A stretch of DNA of 64,000 bases from DAIQRJ01 sp963708795 (GTDB lineage: Bacteria > Actinomycetota > Actinomycetes > Propionibacteriales > DAIQRJ01), in contig CAVPUH010000003.1 in the NCBI GenBank assembly GCA_963708795.1, positions 124,001 to 188,000 of the forward strand, written 5' to 3'. Shown here piece after piece: positions 17,817 through 26,681 of this stretch; the stretch's first letter is position 1, and every line of letters begins with the position of its first letter. The position numbers were made by a program, and so were the translations under genes. The notes under the pieces were generated by a model. The model was not told the origin of the DNA. It saw only the letters and a list, made by a program, of their open reading frames with translations, and made no database searches.

Positions 17817-18287
17817 CTCAGCTCACACGCCAGACGTCTAGGATCGGCGCACCCGCCTCGACAAAACTACATCCGAGCGTCAGCCGCACACAGCGCTCGA
17901 ACGAACGAAACCGCTCGACGTTCCTGAATCAGCGACGCAAGGGTCAAGACCGCTCGTACTGATCAGCGTCGCCGGACGCAACTCCTGCTTCGCGGTGGTC
18001 GCCAACCACTGACGGGCGTAACCCGCGACCGACCACGACCGCCGGCCGGGATAGATCCTCCTCACCTCGTACATGAATCCCTCCCTCACAGATAGTGCAG
18101 ACGTCTCCTGCGGTAGAGCCGTCCTCCCGATCCACCAGGGTGGATGTCGGCCCGTGTAGGCGGCGTCAAGGCCGCCTCCAGCGTCACTGCGTGATCTCTC
18201 TGCGTTCGAGTCTGGACACCACCCACCCGACCCGAGGAGCGGTCAAGGATCGAGGACGACGCTCAGAAACCGAAGCCCACAGGCGAG
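17817..18287 (-). other. Region between integrase and rep remnants; possible second integrase fragment
   Basis: No intact gene. On the minus strand, 17880-18089 reads YEVRRIYPGRRSW then VAGYARQWLATTAKQELRPATL. This resembles the core-binding segment of another tyrosine integrase (YARxWLxxxxxxLRPxTL), but it is too short to be sure. An excisionase gene, expected here in a pSAM2-type element, is not recognisable. The rest shows nothing I can support. Confidence 0.35.
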
Positions 18288-18858
18288 TCAGGCGGCCATA
18301 CGCCGCTCCGCCGGCCGGGGGATCCGTCGCTCACGAGCCCGACCAGCGGTCTCGGCAGCCAGGGCAGCGTCGCCGTTGGCGCGCCAACCCATGGCCACGA
18401 AGTGCCGACGGGACCGCCGCGATCAGTGTGACGTCGTCACCGCTGTCTCGAGGTCGAAGTCCTCGGCCGGCGAGGTCGCTCGGCCAGTCGTGGTGTGGTC
18501 GAGGCAGGTCCCGCTCGTAGGTCCGGCGAGCATCGCGGAGTGCGCCGAGGGTGGCGGAGAACGACGGAAGGCAGCCGGTGAGCCTACCCGGAACCCAGGG
18601 TGTCCACGCCACCGGCCCAACCGGCCATACGGGGCGACCGTTCGTCCGGGTCCACCGTCAGCGCTCCTCGGCGTTGGGGTGGACGTCGCCCGGCGGAGCG
18701 AGCTCTCTCCACGGTGCGGCGGGCCCGTCGGAGATGCGCCTGTACACCTGCGCCGGGGTCAGCACCGGGGCTGGTGACGTACTTGGCCAAGTAGCGCGCG
18801 GCCGCGTCCGGATGCAGGTCACCGTCAGCGGTGTCGTCGTCGGGTCGGCCAGCTCGTG
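18288..18858 (-). pseudogene. RepSA-type AICE replication initiator, decayed
   Basis: Pieces of a pSAM2 RepSA-like initiator survive in order on the minus strand but in different frames: DPDAAARYLAKYVT (compare YLAKYATK), GAGVQAHLRRARRTVERAR, a segment where MLGFRGHF is expected, TLGALRDARRTYERD, then GDDVTLI and the typical ending VAMGWRANGDAALAAETAGR with RMAA before a stop at 18288-18290. The 5' end is missing: at about 18858 the similarity stops and a fragment of an NAD-epimerase gene begins on the other strand. Together with the integrase this identifies an actinomycete integrative and conjugative element. Transfer genes (TraB/FtsK-like) are not seen. Confidence 0.75.
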
Positions 18859-19744
18859 CACGGCCCCCACAGCTCCTGGCGACCTGCCAGGGGTACGCAC
18901 CGTCCACGGAGACCTCACCGACACCGCGTCGGTAGCGCCGCCATCACCGACGCCGGGACCATCGACGCGGTCTGCCACCTGGCCGCCCTCACCCAGGCCC
19001 GCGAATCCCGCCAACGCCCACTCCCCTACTGGGACGTCAACACCGCCGGAACCCTGCGACTCCTCCAAGCCCTCACCGACCAGCCGTCCCAGCCCCGCTT
19101 CGTCCTGGCCTCGACCGGAGCCGTCTACGGAACCGGCCAGTCCGGACCCATCCCCGAAGACGCACCCATTGCGCCGACATCGGCATACGGACGAAGCAAG
19201 GCAGCAGCCGAGGAGCTGGTACGGGACGCTGCGACCGCGGGACTGGTCACAGGTGTGGTCATCCGCACGTTCAACCTCGCCGGATCCAGCCGTGGCAAGC
19301 CAGACACCGACACCACTCGCGTCATCCCGGCGGCCCTGGCCGTCGCGAACGGAGAACGAAAGTCGTTCGGCGTGAACGGCGATGGCGACGTCGTCCGCGA
19401 GTACACCCACGTCACCGACGTCGCCCGTGCCTACGTCGGTGCCGTCGAGCTCGGCTACAGCGAGCCACACATGGTGTTCAACGTCGGCAGCGGACACGGA
19501 TCCAGCATCCTTGACGTCCTCGAGGCCGTGCGCACAGTGACCGGCCATGCGATCCCCGTCGAGCATCGCCCCGCCCAGAACGAGCCCGCGTCACTGGTGG
19601 CCGACATCCGCCACGCCGAACGTCGACCTCGACTGGACACCACGAAGATCCGATCTCCTCGACCTGGTCCACGACGCCTGGACCGCTCTCCAGGTTGAGA
19701 CGGGATCAGGGCAAGACCGCACGACGGCGCGCGCACAGACGTGA
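18859..19744 (+). pseudogene. NAD-dependent epimerase/dehydratase, 3' part
   Basis: Lacks the start codon and the Rossmann GxxGxxG. What remains is TVHGDLTDTASV, then a one-base deletion (GTAGCGCC where the 35.5-kb copy has GTACGCGCC), AAITDAGTIDAVCHLAALTQ, STGAVYGTGQSGPIPED, the catalytic YxxxK in TSAYGRSKAAAEE, and VVREYTHVTDVARAYVGAV. A second shift near 19618 restores NVDLDWTPRRSDLLDLVHDA. About 100 bases at its 5' end closely match the 3' end of the epimerase fragment at 35378-35573, which holds the missing N-terminus. It is a remnant of a sugar-nucleotide epimerase-like gene, not functional here. Confidence 0.85.
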
Positions 19745-19767
19745 TCCAGCTCGGCCGACACCAACGC

Positions 19768-20088
19768 TCAGCGGTTCGGCCCGGGCGCTTGGTCGCTAAC
19801 CGCTCGTCGGACGTCGCTCGGCTTGAGCCAGAGGATGTCGCGGCCCAACTTGGGCGGGTCGAGTTTCACCCGGACGTGCCAACGGCCCCAAGCGATGGCC
19901 CAAGCCGGCAGCCACTCGATGCCGTGCCCGTGGGCCCACCAGATCCGCGCCAGAACGGCCACCGGGTCACGCGCCACGAACTGGTCGGGACGCTTCGGCC
20001 AGTGCTCGTTGCGGATGGGCACGTGCTGCCCGGCGTTACGCGCGACCGGCGTCCGGTACGCCCCCACCCACTCGATCTCGTCGCCCAC
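19768..20088 (-). CDS. Conserved-looking hypothetical protein behind an SOS box
   Basis: A 106-residue protein starting at GTG (MGDEIEWVGAYRTPVAR). It is rich in Trp and His with a distinctive core: VPIRNEHWPKRPDQF, RIWWAHGHGIEWLPAWAIAWGRWHVRV and GRDILWLKPSDVRRA. There are no membrane helices or known catalytic motif, and I do not recognise the family. Its start lies 10 bases after a perfect actinobacterial LexA box, so DNA-damage control is likely. It is one of few intact reading frames in this part of the island. The spread of aromatic residues suggests a folded protein rather than a chance frame. Confidence 0.55.
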   Translation of the reverse strand: MGDEIEWVGAYRTPVARNAGQHVPIRNEHWPKRPDQFVARDPVAVLARIWWAHGHGIEWLPAWAIAWGRWHVRVKLDPPKLGRDILWLKPSDVRRAVSDQAPGPNR

Positions 20089-20098
20089 TCCGACAGTA

Positions 20099-20114
20099 TC
20101 GAACCTGTGTTCGA
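20099..20114. promoter_or_regulatory. LexA/SOS box
   Basis: TCGAACCTGTGTTCGA is a perfect palindromic match to the actinobacterial/Gram-positive SOS consensus (TCGAACnnnnGTTCGA). It sits immediately upstream of the hypothetical gene on the minus strand (start 20088). No convincing gene starts on the plus side. Confidence 0.85.
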
Positions 20115-21198
20115 TTCGGTCCAGTCGACCATGTGGTTCGTGAGACTCGTCCTTACTTGTTCAAGCGCGGCGCTTCGCGCCGCGACGCTCCCTCCCGCTC
20201 CGGCCGTCCTCGCTCCGCTGCGGGCGGCCTTCGCTCCGGTCGCCGAGGTCGGAGGAGGGTCCGTGCGGATCTGGCGACCGCCGACCGATTAAGACAGCGC
20301 CCGCGGCCCGGGGCGCAGACGCATTGCCGGCATCGGCCACCGGACGCTGATCGAAGCAGTGATCGGACGGAGACATGTCTGCGAGGCTCGAACTGCCAGC
20401 AGAATCCGCTTCCGGTCACGCCGCCTCCTCACTAGCTCGTCTCAATGCCAGCAGGTTGCTGTATCGCGGTCCGCTGCTCCCGGTTCTGCCCCAGCCAACC
20501 GCCAGTCGAGCTAGTCGCGGATCTGTCGACGCCGTTCGAAGGCCACGAACTGGTTCGGTTCGGCTGGCGAGCTACCACACCCCGTACACCGGCCCGATGA
20601 GAAGAAGCTGATCAACCCGATTGAATCCACGAAGCCGTGAACGTGAGGATCGGCTCCCAGAGCGTCTCGTAGCGGTAACGAAGGGCGCTGTACAAGATCG
20701 CGTCGATTGCGCTCACCAAAACGCCAAACGACCCCTTACTCGACGTGCAACAGCCCAAAGGCGGCCGTGCTCAGCGACTACCTGACATCAATGATGATCG
20801 TCGTAGCGTCGACCGTCGTGCTGCTGGCTTTCATTGGTTCGCTTTCTCGATCTGGTCTGAGCGTTGGGCTCACAATGGCGGGCGATCGGTTTTTCGCCTG
20901 GGCCGAAGGTCCCGGATGTGGGTGACGATCCCCTGCCTGGCGGTCCTCTTCTGTCTAAAACCGACGTAGGCAGATGGGCTCCCATTAGCGCCAACCCGCT
21001 TTCCCAAGTCTGCTACGGCTGTTCAGGCGGGTGCGGGTCGGTCTGTCTGAGCGTGAGCTGGGATCGAGCGGACGACACCAACAGTTGCCGCGTAGGTAGC
21101 CGAGACCACATCGAGACCACGGTGAGGCTCACGATCAGCGCGGTTTGAAAGACACTAGGCGGAGGTGGCGAGGTGCAGGCGGGGTGGCTGCGCTGCGT
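20115..21198. other. About 1.1 kb without a recognisable gene
   Basis: Open frames here are short and low in complexity and match nothing I know. Visible structures are a tight hairpin CGCGGCGC-TTC-GCGCCGCG (20166-20184), followed to about 20255 by GC-rich repeated CGCTCCG/CGGTCGCC segments, and a DosR-like palindrome at 20900-20913. Composition from 20600 to 21000 is less GC-rich than the surrounding genes. This is probably decayed element DNA. Confidence 0.5.
20900..20913. promoter_or_regulatory. DosR-like box without an evident target gene
   Basis: GGGCCGAAGGTCCC matches the DosR/DevR core (GGGnCnnnnGnCCC) seen before genes at 22.9, 26.6, 27.3, 52.8, 60.9 and 62.7 kb. No coding sequence starts within 150 bases on either strand, so the target gene was probably lost. 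Confidence 0.6.
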
Positions 21199-21857
21199 TC
21201 AGCTGAGGCGAAAGGGTGGGTAGCGGTCGGTGACCAGCAGGGTGGCGTAGGCGGTGACGCGGAGAGCCCAGCGTCCGACGCCGACGACGTAGTCGAACAG
21301 ACCGCGGGGGTAGATGGCCGGTGAACAGGATGGCGAACCAGGCGATGATGACGGCGAATAGCGCTCCGATCATCAAGAGGGTGAGCACGACGAGGTGCGG
21401 GATCACCAGCAGCCACTTCACCAGCGGCATCCAGCGGTTGAGGTCGCGTGGGACGTCGGGGTAGTCGATGTCGAGGTGGACGGACTGCTCGTCGACCGTC
21501 GATGGGTAGGTGTCGGTGAGCAGCGCGCCGTAGGCGGAGATCCGGGCGGCGAACCGGTTGAACTGGAGAGCGAAGTCGAACCACCATTGGGGATAGCGCT
21601 GCCGGAACACAACCATGAGCAGAGTGGCCGCGAAGAGGCCGGCCACGATGCCACCGCCGCTGTGGCTGATCTTGGACACGACCTGCCCGGCTTCCGTGAT
21701 GACGGTGACGGTCGAGGTCGAGGTTGCCGACAATGCGCTCAGAACGATCGCGATCGGAATGATCCAGATGATGCGAAACGCTGTGCTCACGCGGTCCAGG
21801 GATTCGGGGTAGTCCACGTCGAGACGGGCGGGATACGGCTGGGTTTGGGTAGCCACG
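21199..21857 (-). pseudogene. DUF4389 membrane protein, one-base frameshift in a C-run
   Basis: The GTG at 21857 (MATQTQPYPARLDVDYPESLDR) begins a roughly 219-residue protein with two DUF4389 units. Each has the Tyr/Pro motif YPARLDVDYPE or SVHLDIDYPD and hydrophobic helices (IIWIIPIAIVLSAL; WLLVIPHLVVLTLLMIGALF). After ILFTGHLP the expected ending RGLFDYVVGVGRWALRVTAY and LLVTDRYPPFRLS lies one base out of frame, at a run of five C near 21312. Removing one C restores the full protein to the stop at 21199. Function is unknown. The neighbouring stress-protein genes suggest a link to dormancy or membrane stress. Confidence 0.75.
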
Positions 21858-21986
21858 GGGGCTCCGTTCGGGATTGGATATCGGGCGGCGAGAATGTCGA
21901 CCTCGTCGGCCTGTCGGCCGTGAGCGAGCAGGGGGCGCCATCCGGTGGCCGAACGGCTTGCGTGTTGATGCCCGTCGTGGGTCTCT

Positions 21987-22886
21987 TCAGTAGGTCGGGA
22001 TCGCTGCAAATGCGGTGGAGGTACTCGCCGGGGACACGTGCTCGGGTGGAGCGGGCTCGTGTGTGGGAACGACGACGAGCGGACAGTTCACCCGCTTCAG
22101 GACGCTTCGGGCTAGTGAGTAGAGCCAGGACCAGTTGGGCCGGTGGGGACTGCCGAGCACGACCATCGATGCCCCGGTCGAGGCATTGACGATGGCTTCG
22201 GCGCGGGCGTTGACCGCCAGCACGTGGGTGACCGGCACGTCTGGGAACTCTTCCCGCCAGCCGGCCGTGATCTCGGCGATGTCGCGCCGATCGGTTGCTG
22301 CGGCCAGCTGATCGGCGCGCGGGTTGATGGCGTGCAGGACGACGAGCGTCCGGCCGCAACGGTCGGCTTCCTCGAAGGCGAACCGCAGCGAATCCTCGGC
22401 CGCGGAGTCCCCGTCGAGACAGAGCACCACCGGGCCTGACCCGACCGCAGCGACCTCGCCCCGGAGCGGGACGGCGACGACCGGGCAGCCAGCTTTCGTC
22501 ACAAGCGCCGAGGCCACATCTGGTCCGAGTCCGCGCTCGGACCAGAACGAGTGGCGTCCGACGACGAGCAGCCGCGCTGACTCAGAGAGGCGGTGGAGGA
22601 ACGAGGCGATGGGCTCCTGAGCGGTGACGACGTCCACGTGCATACCGTCAGGGATGGGGAGGCTGTCGAGGACCGATCTGAGCAGGTGGTCGGCGTCGCG
22701 GCGCGCTGCGGCGACGTCATCTGCGTTGAAGTAGCCCGCCGCCCACGGGAAGGGCCACGCATGTGCCAACGCGAGGTCGCAGTGACGCTCACGCGCAAGG
22801 TCAAGCGCGTACAACGCGACGGCGCGTGCCTCCGGTGACCCATCGATGCCGACGACCACCCGGCCGTTCGGACTGCGTGCGGTCAT
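21987..22886 (-). CDS. Tandem-domain universal stress protein
   Basis: A 299-residue cytoplasmic protein with two USP folds (about residues 8-145 and 150-275). The first begins VVVGIDGSPEARAVALYAL, the second VVLCLDGDSAAEDSLRFAF; each ends in the hydrophobic strand typical of the fold (CPVVAVPL; CPLVVVPTH). The start at 22886 has GGAAAG upstream. This two-domain form is common in DosR regulons of Mycobacterium and relatives, where such proteins bind ATP and affect growth arrest. Two DosR-like boxes lie 64-98 bases upstream. DUF4389 lies downstream on the same strand. Appears intact. Confidence 0.9.
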   Translation of the reverse strand: MTARSPNGRVVVGIDGSPEARAVALYALDLARERHCDLALAHAWPFPWAAGYFNADDVAAARRDADHLLRSVLDSLPIPDGMHVDVVTAQEPIASFLHRLSESARLLVVGRHSFWSERGLGPDVASALVTKAGCPVVAVPLRGEVAAVGSGPVVLCLDGDSAAEDSLRFAFEEADRCGRTLVVLHAINPRADQLAAATDRRDIAEITAGWREEFPDVPVTHVLAVNARAEAIVNASTGASMVVLGSPHRPNWSWLYSLARSVLKRVNCPLVVVPTHEPAPPEHVSPASTSTAFAAIPTY

Positions 22887-22949
22887 GAGGACTTCCTTTC
22901 CCTAGATCGTTCAGCACCAGGATGAATCAATGTGTCTTCCGCCCAACAC

Positions 22950-22984
22950 GGGCATCGGTCCTGTCTGTGCAGGTCGAAGGTCCC
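22950..22984. promoter_or_regulatory. Pair of DosR-like boxes
   Basis: GGGCATCGGTCCTG (22950-22963) and AGGTCGAAGGTCCC (22971-22984), spaced 21 bases start to start, about two helical turns as in double DosR sites. They lie upstream of the universal stress gene beginning at 22886 on the minus strand. Confidence 0.65.
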
Positions 22985-23120
22985 GAGCCTGCACCGGGGT
23001 CGGTCGAGCTCAGAGTTGTACGGGCCGCGGCGGCGGCGTCTGGTGCACGCGAGGATCCTGCTGACGTTCGAGATCACGGCGGATGAGGTGGGCGGGCAGT
23101 GGTGACGTCGGCGGCCCCGT

Positions 23121-23830
23121 TCAATCGTCGAGGCTGCGGGGATGGACGTCGAGCACTTCGGCGACTGGCCTCCGCGGGGTGTGCGCGGTTGGCCGGCCGA
23201 AGCCGACTCGCATGATCATCTGGAATTTCCGTTGGGGACCGCACGGGTCCTGCACCCGCTCGCGAAGCTCCGGGTATTCGAGTGCCGCGTTCAGGAAGGA
23301 TGCGGCCAGGTCGTGGGCGGTCGGCTACCAGCAGAAATCGTTCGAGGGCCTGGCCGGCGGCCAGCCAGTCGGCTGGTGTGTCGGTGATCGTCGAGAGCAC
23401 GGCGATCGTCGGATGGCGTTCGGGTTGCTCCTCTGGTCGGGCAGGATCGTGTTGGGCCGAACCGAAGTCCCTGCCGGCAAGCGGCCGGAAATGTGCTCTG
23501 GTGCCGAGTGCGGCGGGCGGGACGCCGTCGCGCCGGGACCGCGACGGATCACCGATCCACAACGACCGTTCGGCGAGTCGATCAGGGTCGTAGGTGTCAT
23601 AGCGGGTTGCTTCCTCGGCAAAGTCTTCGAGCCGGTACCGCGCGACGGGTCCTCGAGCCAGTCGAGACATGCGGCCTCGGCGACGACGCTGTTCGTCAGC
23701 TCGGCAGTGACACCGTCCGGCAGTGACGCGTTGCGGAACGGTGCCCGGTTCGTGCAGCGGATGGAGATTGCCGGGTACAGCCTCGCGAACGGTCGCCCGG
23801 CCCGCTGGCAAGGTCAACTCGGGCGACATG
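23121..23830 (-). pseudogene. Acg-like nitroreductase, N-terminal half missing and frameshifted
   Basis: A remnant of a gene closely related to the intact nitroreductase at 59.8-60.8 kb. In order: TNRAPFRNASLPDG, CLDWLED, ARYRLEDFAEEATRYDTYDP, ERSLWIGDPSRSRRDGVP, HFRPLAGRDFG, HPTIAVLSTITDTPADWLAAG, ALERFLLVA, then in another frame LNAALEYPELR, RKFQMIMRVGFG and PVAEVLDVHPRSLDD, with the stop at 23121. The first 140-150 residues, which should carry much of the FMN site, are absent; BON-domain sequence begins about 80 bases on, on the opposite strand. At least two small indels are present. Such nitroreductase-like proteins are classic DosR targets. Confidence 0.8.
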
Positions 23831-23910
23831 CGTCAGTTCGGTGACGCCGGCGGGGAAGGTGGTCACGGTGGCAACGAGATCGGCGTGCGCGCGGTCTCGG
23901 ACGGCCGTCG

Positions 23911-24066
23911 AGCCTCGACGTCACCGTCGATCGCGATGTCGTCACCCTGACCGGAGTCCTGGGCTCACAGGTCACGATCCGTGAAGCGCTGGAGGCCGCC
24001 GCATCGACGTCAGGCGTAGCAGGCGTGGTCGACCGCCTCACCTTCGACGACCATGCCAACCAGTGA
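23911..24066 (+). pseudogene. BON-domain 3' fragment
   Basis: Fifty-one codons in frame to TGA read SLDVTVDRDVVTLTGVLGSQ, then REALEAAASTSGVAGVVDRL and TFDDHANQ. This is the second half of a BON domain (short alpha/beta domain associated with membrane or phospholipid binding). No start or first half is recognisable upstream, where the nitroreductase remnant ends on the opposite strand. The junction suggests a deletion that removed the front of both genes. BON proteins are common in DosR regulons, and another copy lies at 27.9-28.6 kb. Confidence 0.65.
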
Positions 24067-24186
24067 AACCTGAGCAGCACCCGGTCGACCGAGTTCACAG
24101 CGTCACGAGGTCCCAACGCAGCGCCCGCCGGGACACGCCACCATGCGGGTGCCGCTACCGCCGACACGATGCAGGAGAATCGACGG

Positions 24187-24591
24187 TCAGCGACTCGACC
24201 GCTGTTCGGTGTCGCTCCCCGCACGCACATGCACGCGCTTCGGCACCACCGAGATCCACGCCAGCGCGATCTCTAGTCCTCCGATGACGGCGATGACCGG
24301 CTGCAAGAAGAAGTACCTCTGCAACACCACCACCTGAATGACGATCCAAGCGACAAGCAGCGCGCCGGCGAGCACACCCACCTGACCGGCCCGACGGTGC
24401 CTCGTCAGGGTCAACACGGCGGACACGGCCTGGGGAGCGCTGACGCCGACCAGCAGGGCGATCCCTGCCAGAGTCCACGAGCCGGCAGGCAACCGACTCG
24501 CCCATTCGAGGGGCATGCCCATGCCGTCGCGCATCAGCCCAACTCTACCGACCACGGCCGACGCTGCGACCGTGACCTGCAGGGCCGCCAA
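24187..24591 (-). CDS. Small integral membrane protein
   Basis: A 134-residue protein with about four hydrophobic segments: MAALQVTVAASAVV at the N-terminus, AGIALLVGVSAPQAVSAVL, VGVLAGALLVAWIVIQVVVL and the segment around FFLQPVIAVIGGLEIALAW, with a short charged tail. No catalytic motif is visible and I recognise no named family. It lies 39 bases after the USP/PNPOx fusion gene on the same strand, so it is probably the last gene of an operon starting at 26540. Appears intact. Confidence 0.65.
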   Translation of the reverse strand: MAALQVTVAASAVVGRVGLMRDGMGMPLEWASRLPAGSWTLAGIALLVGVSAPQAVSAVLTLTRHRRAGQVGVLAGALLVAWIVIQVVVLQRYFFLQPVIAVIGGLEIALAWISVVPKRVHVRAGSDTEQRSSR

Positions 24592-24630
24592 TCCTGCCCG
24601 CGCCCAGCGCTGCCTTATTGGTGGTGCACC

Positions 24631-26068
24631 TCAGTCGGCGTCGGCACCGGATGGCTGGCTGGTTCCGTGACCAGGCGCGGCACCTCGCTCGTCAACGACG
24701 GCGTCATCAGCTCGGCCGGAGCGGCGAACGAACCGGCGACCCGTGATCTCACCTTCGACACGAAGGATGTAAGGCTTCGAACTCGGATGCCACGCCATGG
24801 TGCCCAACTCGAGCGCGTCCAGTGCCTCGTACATCTCGACGACCTCCCGGGCCACGCCCTTCAGCACGACACTCCATGCCTCACGCGTCGTCTCCGTGTA
24901 CCCATCGGCTTCGAAAGCGACCCGATGCCCCCGCGCCATGGCGAGTTTGCTGCCCGCTGCCGTCCGGAAGACGACCGACCCGTGGTCGACCACGAAGTTC
25001 ACCGGGAAGATCTCCGGCCCATCGCTACCCACCACGGCAAGACGTCCGACCGTGGCCGTTCGTAGCAACGCCCACGCCTCGTGCGGCACCGTCTCATCCA
25101 CATTCGCCTCTTCTAGCCCGCTCACCACAATCTCCTCGCCCTCCGTTGCCACTTCACTCGACGGATCGCAAGCCGACTCAGGCCGGCGCGGTCGCTGTGA
25201 GCCGTCGGGCCTCCGCGGCGCAGTTGTTGCGCCCTTCACCACGGCGACCGGGACCCTGCTTCGTTGCATGACGTCGTGGCTGACCGAGCCCAACATCATC
25301 GACCGGAGCATCCCGCGACCCCTTGTTCCCACCACGATGAGACCGGCGGCTGTCTGCGAGGCCCTGTCGACGAGCACGTCGACGGGATCCCCAGCCACGA
25401 CGATCTGCGTGCGCGAGACAACGTCGTCGACAACCGGGCCGACATCGCGCGCGAGCTGGTGTTCACTGGCTCGCACCTCGTCACCGCTCGGGCAGGCGCG
25501 CACGGCCGTCACAGTCGACTCGTGCGCCCGGGCGAACGACAACCCGAACTCCAAGGCGCACAGGGATGATGGCGAGCCGTCCACACCGAACCAGGACATC
25601 GTGACCGGTCGGTTGACCCGACGTATCCCTTCGGCACGATCACGACAGGACACGGTGCATCGTCCACCACCGTGGCCGTCACTGAGCCGAGGGCGACTTC
25701 CTCGAGCCAGCCGCCACTCCGCTGCCCGATGGCGAGCAATCGAGCATGCCCAGCCGCTCTCGCTAACATCTCCTCAGCCAGCCCGGAGACTGTCGAGCAG
25801 GTCACCAGCAACGAGGGGTAACGACTCCGGCATTCGGCGCCGAGGTTCATCGACCCGCGAACTCATCATCGACAAGGCGAGCTCCCGGTACTCCTCGACT
25901 CTGGAAGCATCGCGCACCGTCGGCGCGTTTCTGGTCCAGTCGAACACCGAGATCACCCGGAAGCGAGTCTCCATGTGCGACTGCCTCCCAGGCGGCCCAG
26001 TCAACAGCCGAACGAGAGCGAGCGGACCCGTCGAATCCAGCCACGATCGTTCCCGGCGTACCGGTCAT
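24631..26068 (-). pseudogene. USP-USP-pyridoxamine-oxidase-like three-domain protein, frameshifted
   Basis: The ATG at 26068 overlaps the stop of the upstream PNPOx gene by ATGA. The first USP domain runs from IVAGFDGSARSRSAVDWAA through LLAIGQRSGGWLEEVALGSV and CPVVIVPKGYVG, with shifts near 25965, 25830 and 25620. The second USP domain (SWFGVDGSPSSLCALEFGL, LIVVGTRGRGMLRSMMLGSV) and a C-terminal flavin-reductase-like PNPOx domain (GRLAVVGSDGPEIFPVNFVV, GSVVFRTAAGSKL, GEITGRRFVRR) form one uninterrupted 340-residue stretch. Total potential is about 479 residues. If the shifts are sequencing errors this is an unusual stress-sensor/flavoenzyme fusion; if real, only the last two domains could be made. 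Confidence 0.75.
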
Positions 26069-26540
26069 GGCGCTGACCTACCGTCAAGCCACGCTTGCGC
26101 CGGATCGGGCCCAACCTCGTCGGCCTTGGCCATGTGGGATCGCTCCAACGTCCGGCCGAACAGCGCTTGGATCGTGATGCGTGCGACCGCAGCGTGATTC
26201 GTCGCCCAGGTGACGACATCCGTCGTGGCCGCACTCTTCGCTTCGGGGCCCTCGCACACGCCGGTCACCAAGATCGACCACCCAGACCGATCACCGGGAC
26301 AACCCTCGGCCACCTCAAAGGACACTGGCCTGCCGGCCACATCGGACAGCCGAGAAGCCGGGCTCGTCCGGAACACGATGCGTCGGTCGATCAGCCGGTA
26401 ACTCACCGGGAAGGCGGTCGGGCGCAGACCATCGTCGAACACGACACGACCGACCCGGCGGCCGCAAGCAAACACATAACCTCAGCCTCGGTCAACACCC
26501 GCACACGGTCCGGTCGTGATTGAACAGGTGTCCCATTCAC
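26065..26540 (-). pseudogene. Pyridoxamine 5'-phosphate oxidase-like flavoprotein, one frameshift near the N-terminus
   Basis: The GTG at 26540 follows GAAGGAG and reads VLTEAEVMCLLAAA. A one-base shift near 26470 is then needed to reach GRVGRVVFDDGLRPTAFPVS, DRRIVFRTSPASRLSDVAG, GWSILVTGVCEG and ARITIQALFGRTLER. The split-barrel PNPOx fold binds FMN or F420; small members of this type are frequent DosR-regulon genes. It shares a promoter region with the flavodoxin gene on the other strand, with a DosR-like box between them, and heads the operon 26540 to 24187. Confidence 0.8.
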
Positions 26541-26592
26541 GGTGGTCTCCTTCATCACCCACTACCGTCGGCTCCCCGACGCCCCGACGGCA

Positions 26593-26606
26593 GGGCCATT
26601 GGTCCT
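26593..26606. promoter_or_regulatory. DosR-like box between divergent PNPOx and flavodoxin genes
   Basis: GGGCCATTGGTCCT fits the GGGnCnnnnGnCCC core with one mismatch at the end. A second weaker palindrome, GGTCCCTAGACC, lies at 26623-26634. The site is 53 bases from the PNPOx start and 76 from the flavodoxin start. Confidence 0.6.
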
Positions 26607-26681
26607 GTGTCAGTGAGCACCTGGTCCCTAGACCGCGCCCGGTGACGAGCGAGATGCTTGCTGCTGTCGACGGGAGGAAGC

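Noticed and set aside
20133..20435. Plus-strand gene starting just after the LexA box
   Set aside because: Low-complexity Arg/Gly/Pro/Ala sequence derived from a GC-rich hairpin region; no ribosome site or family resemblance.
26623..26634. GGTCCCTAGACC palindrome as a second DosR box
   Set aside because: Half-site spacing differs from the 14-base core of the other sites; mentioned only as a weak palindrome.
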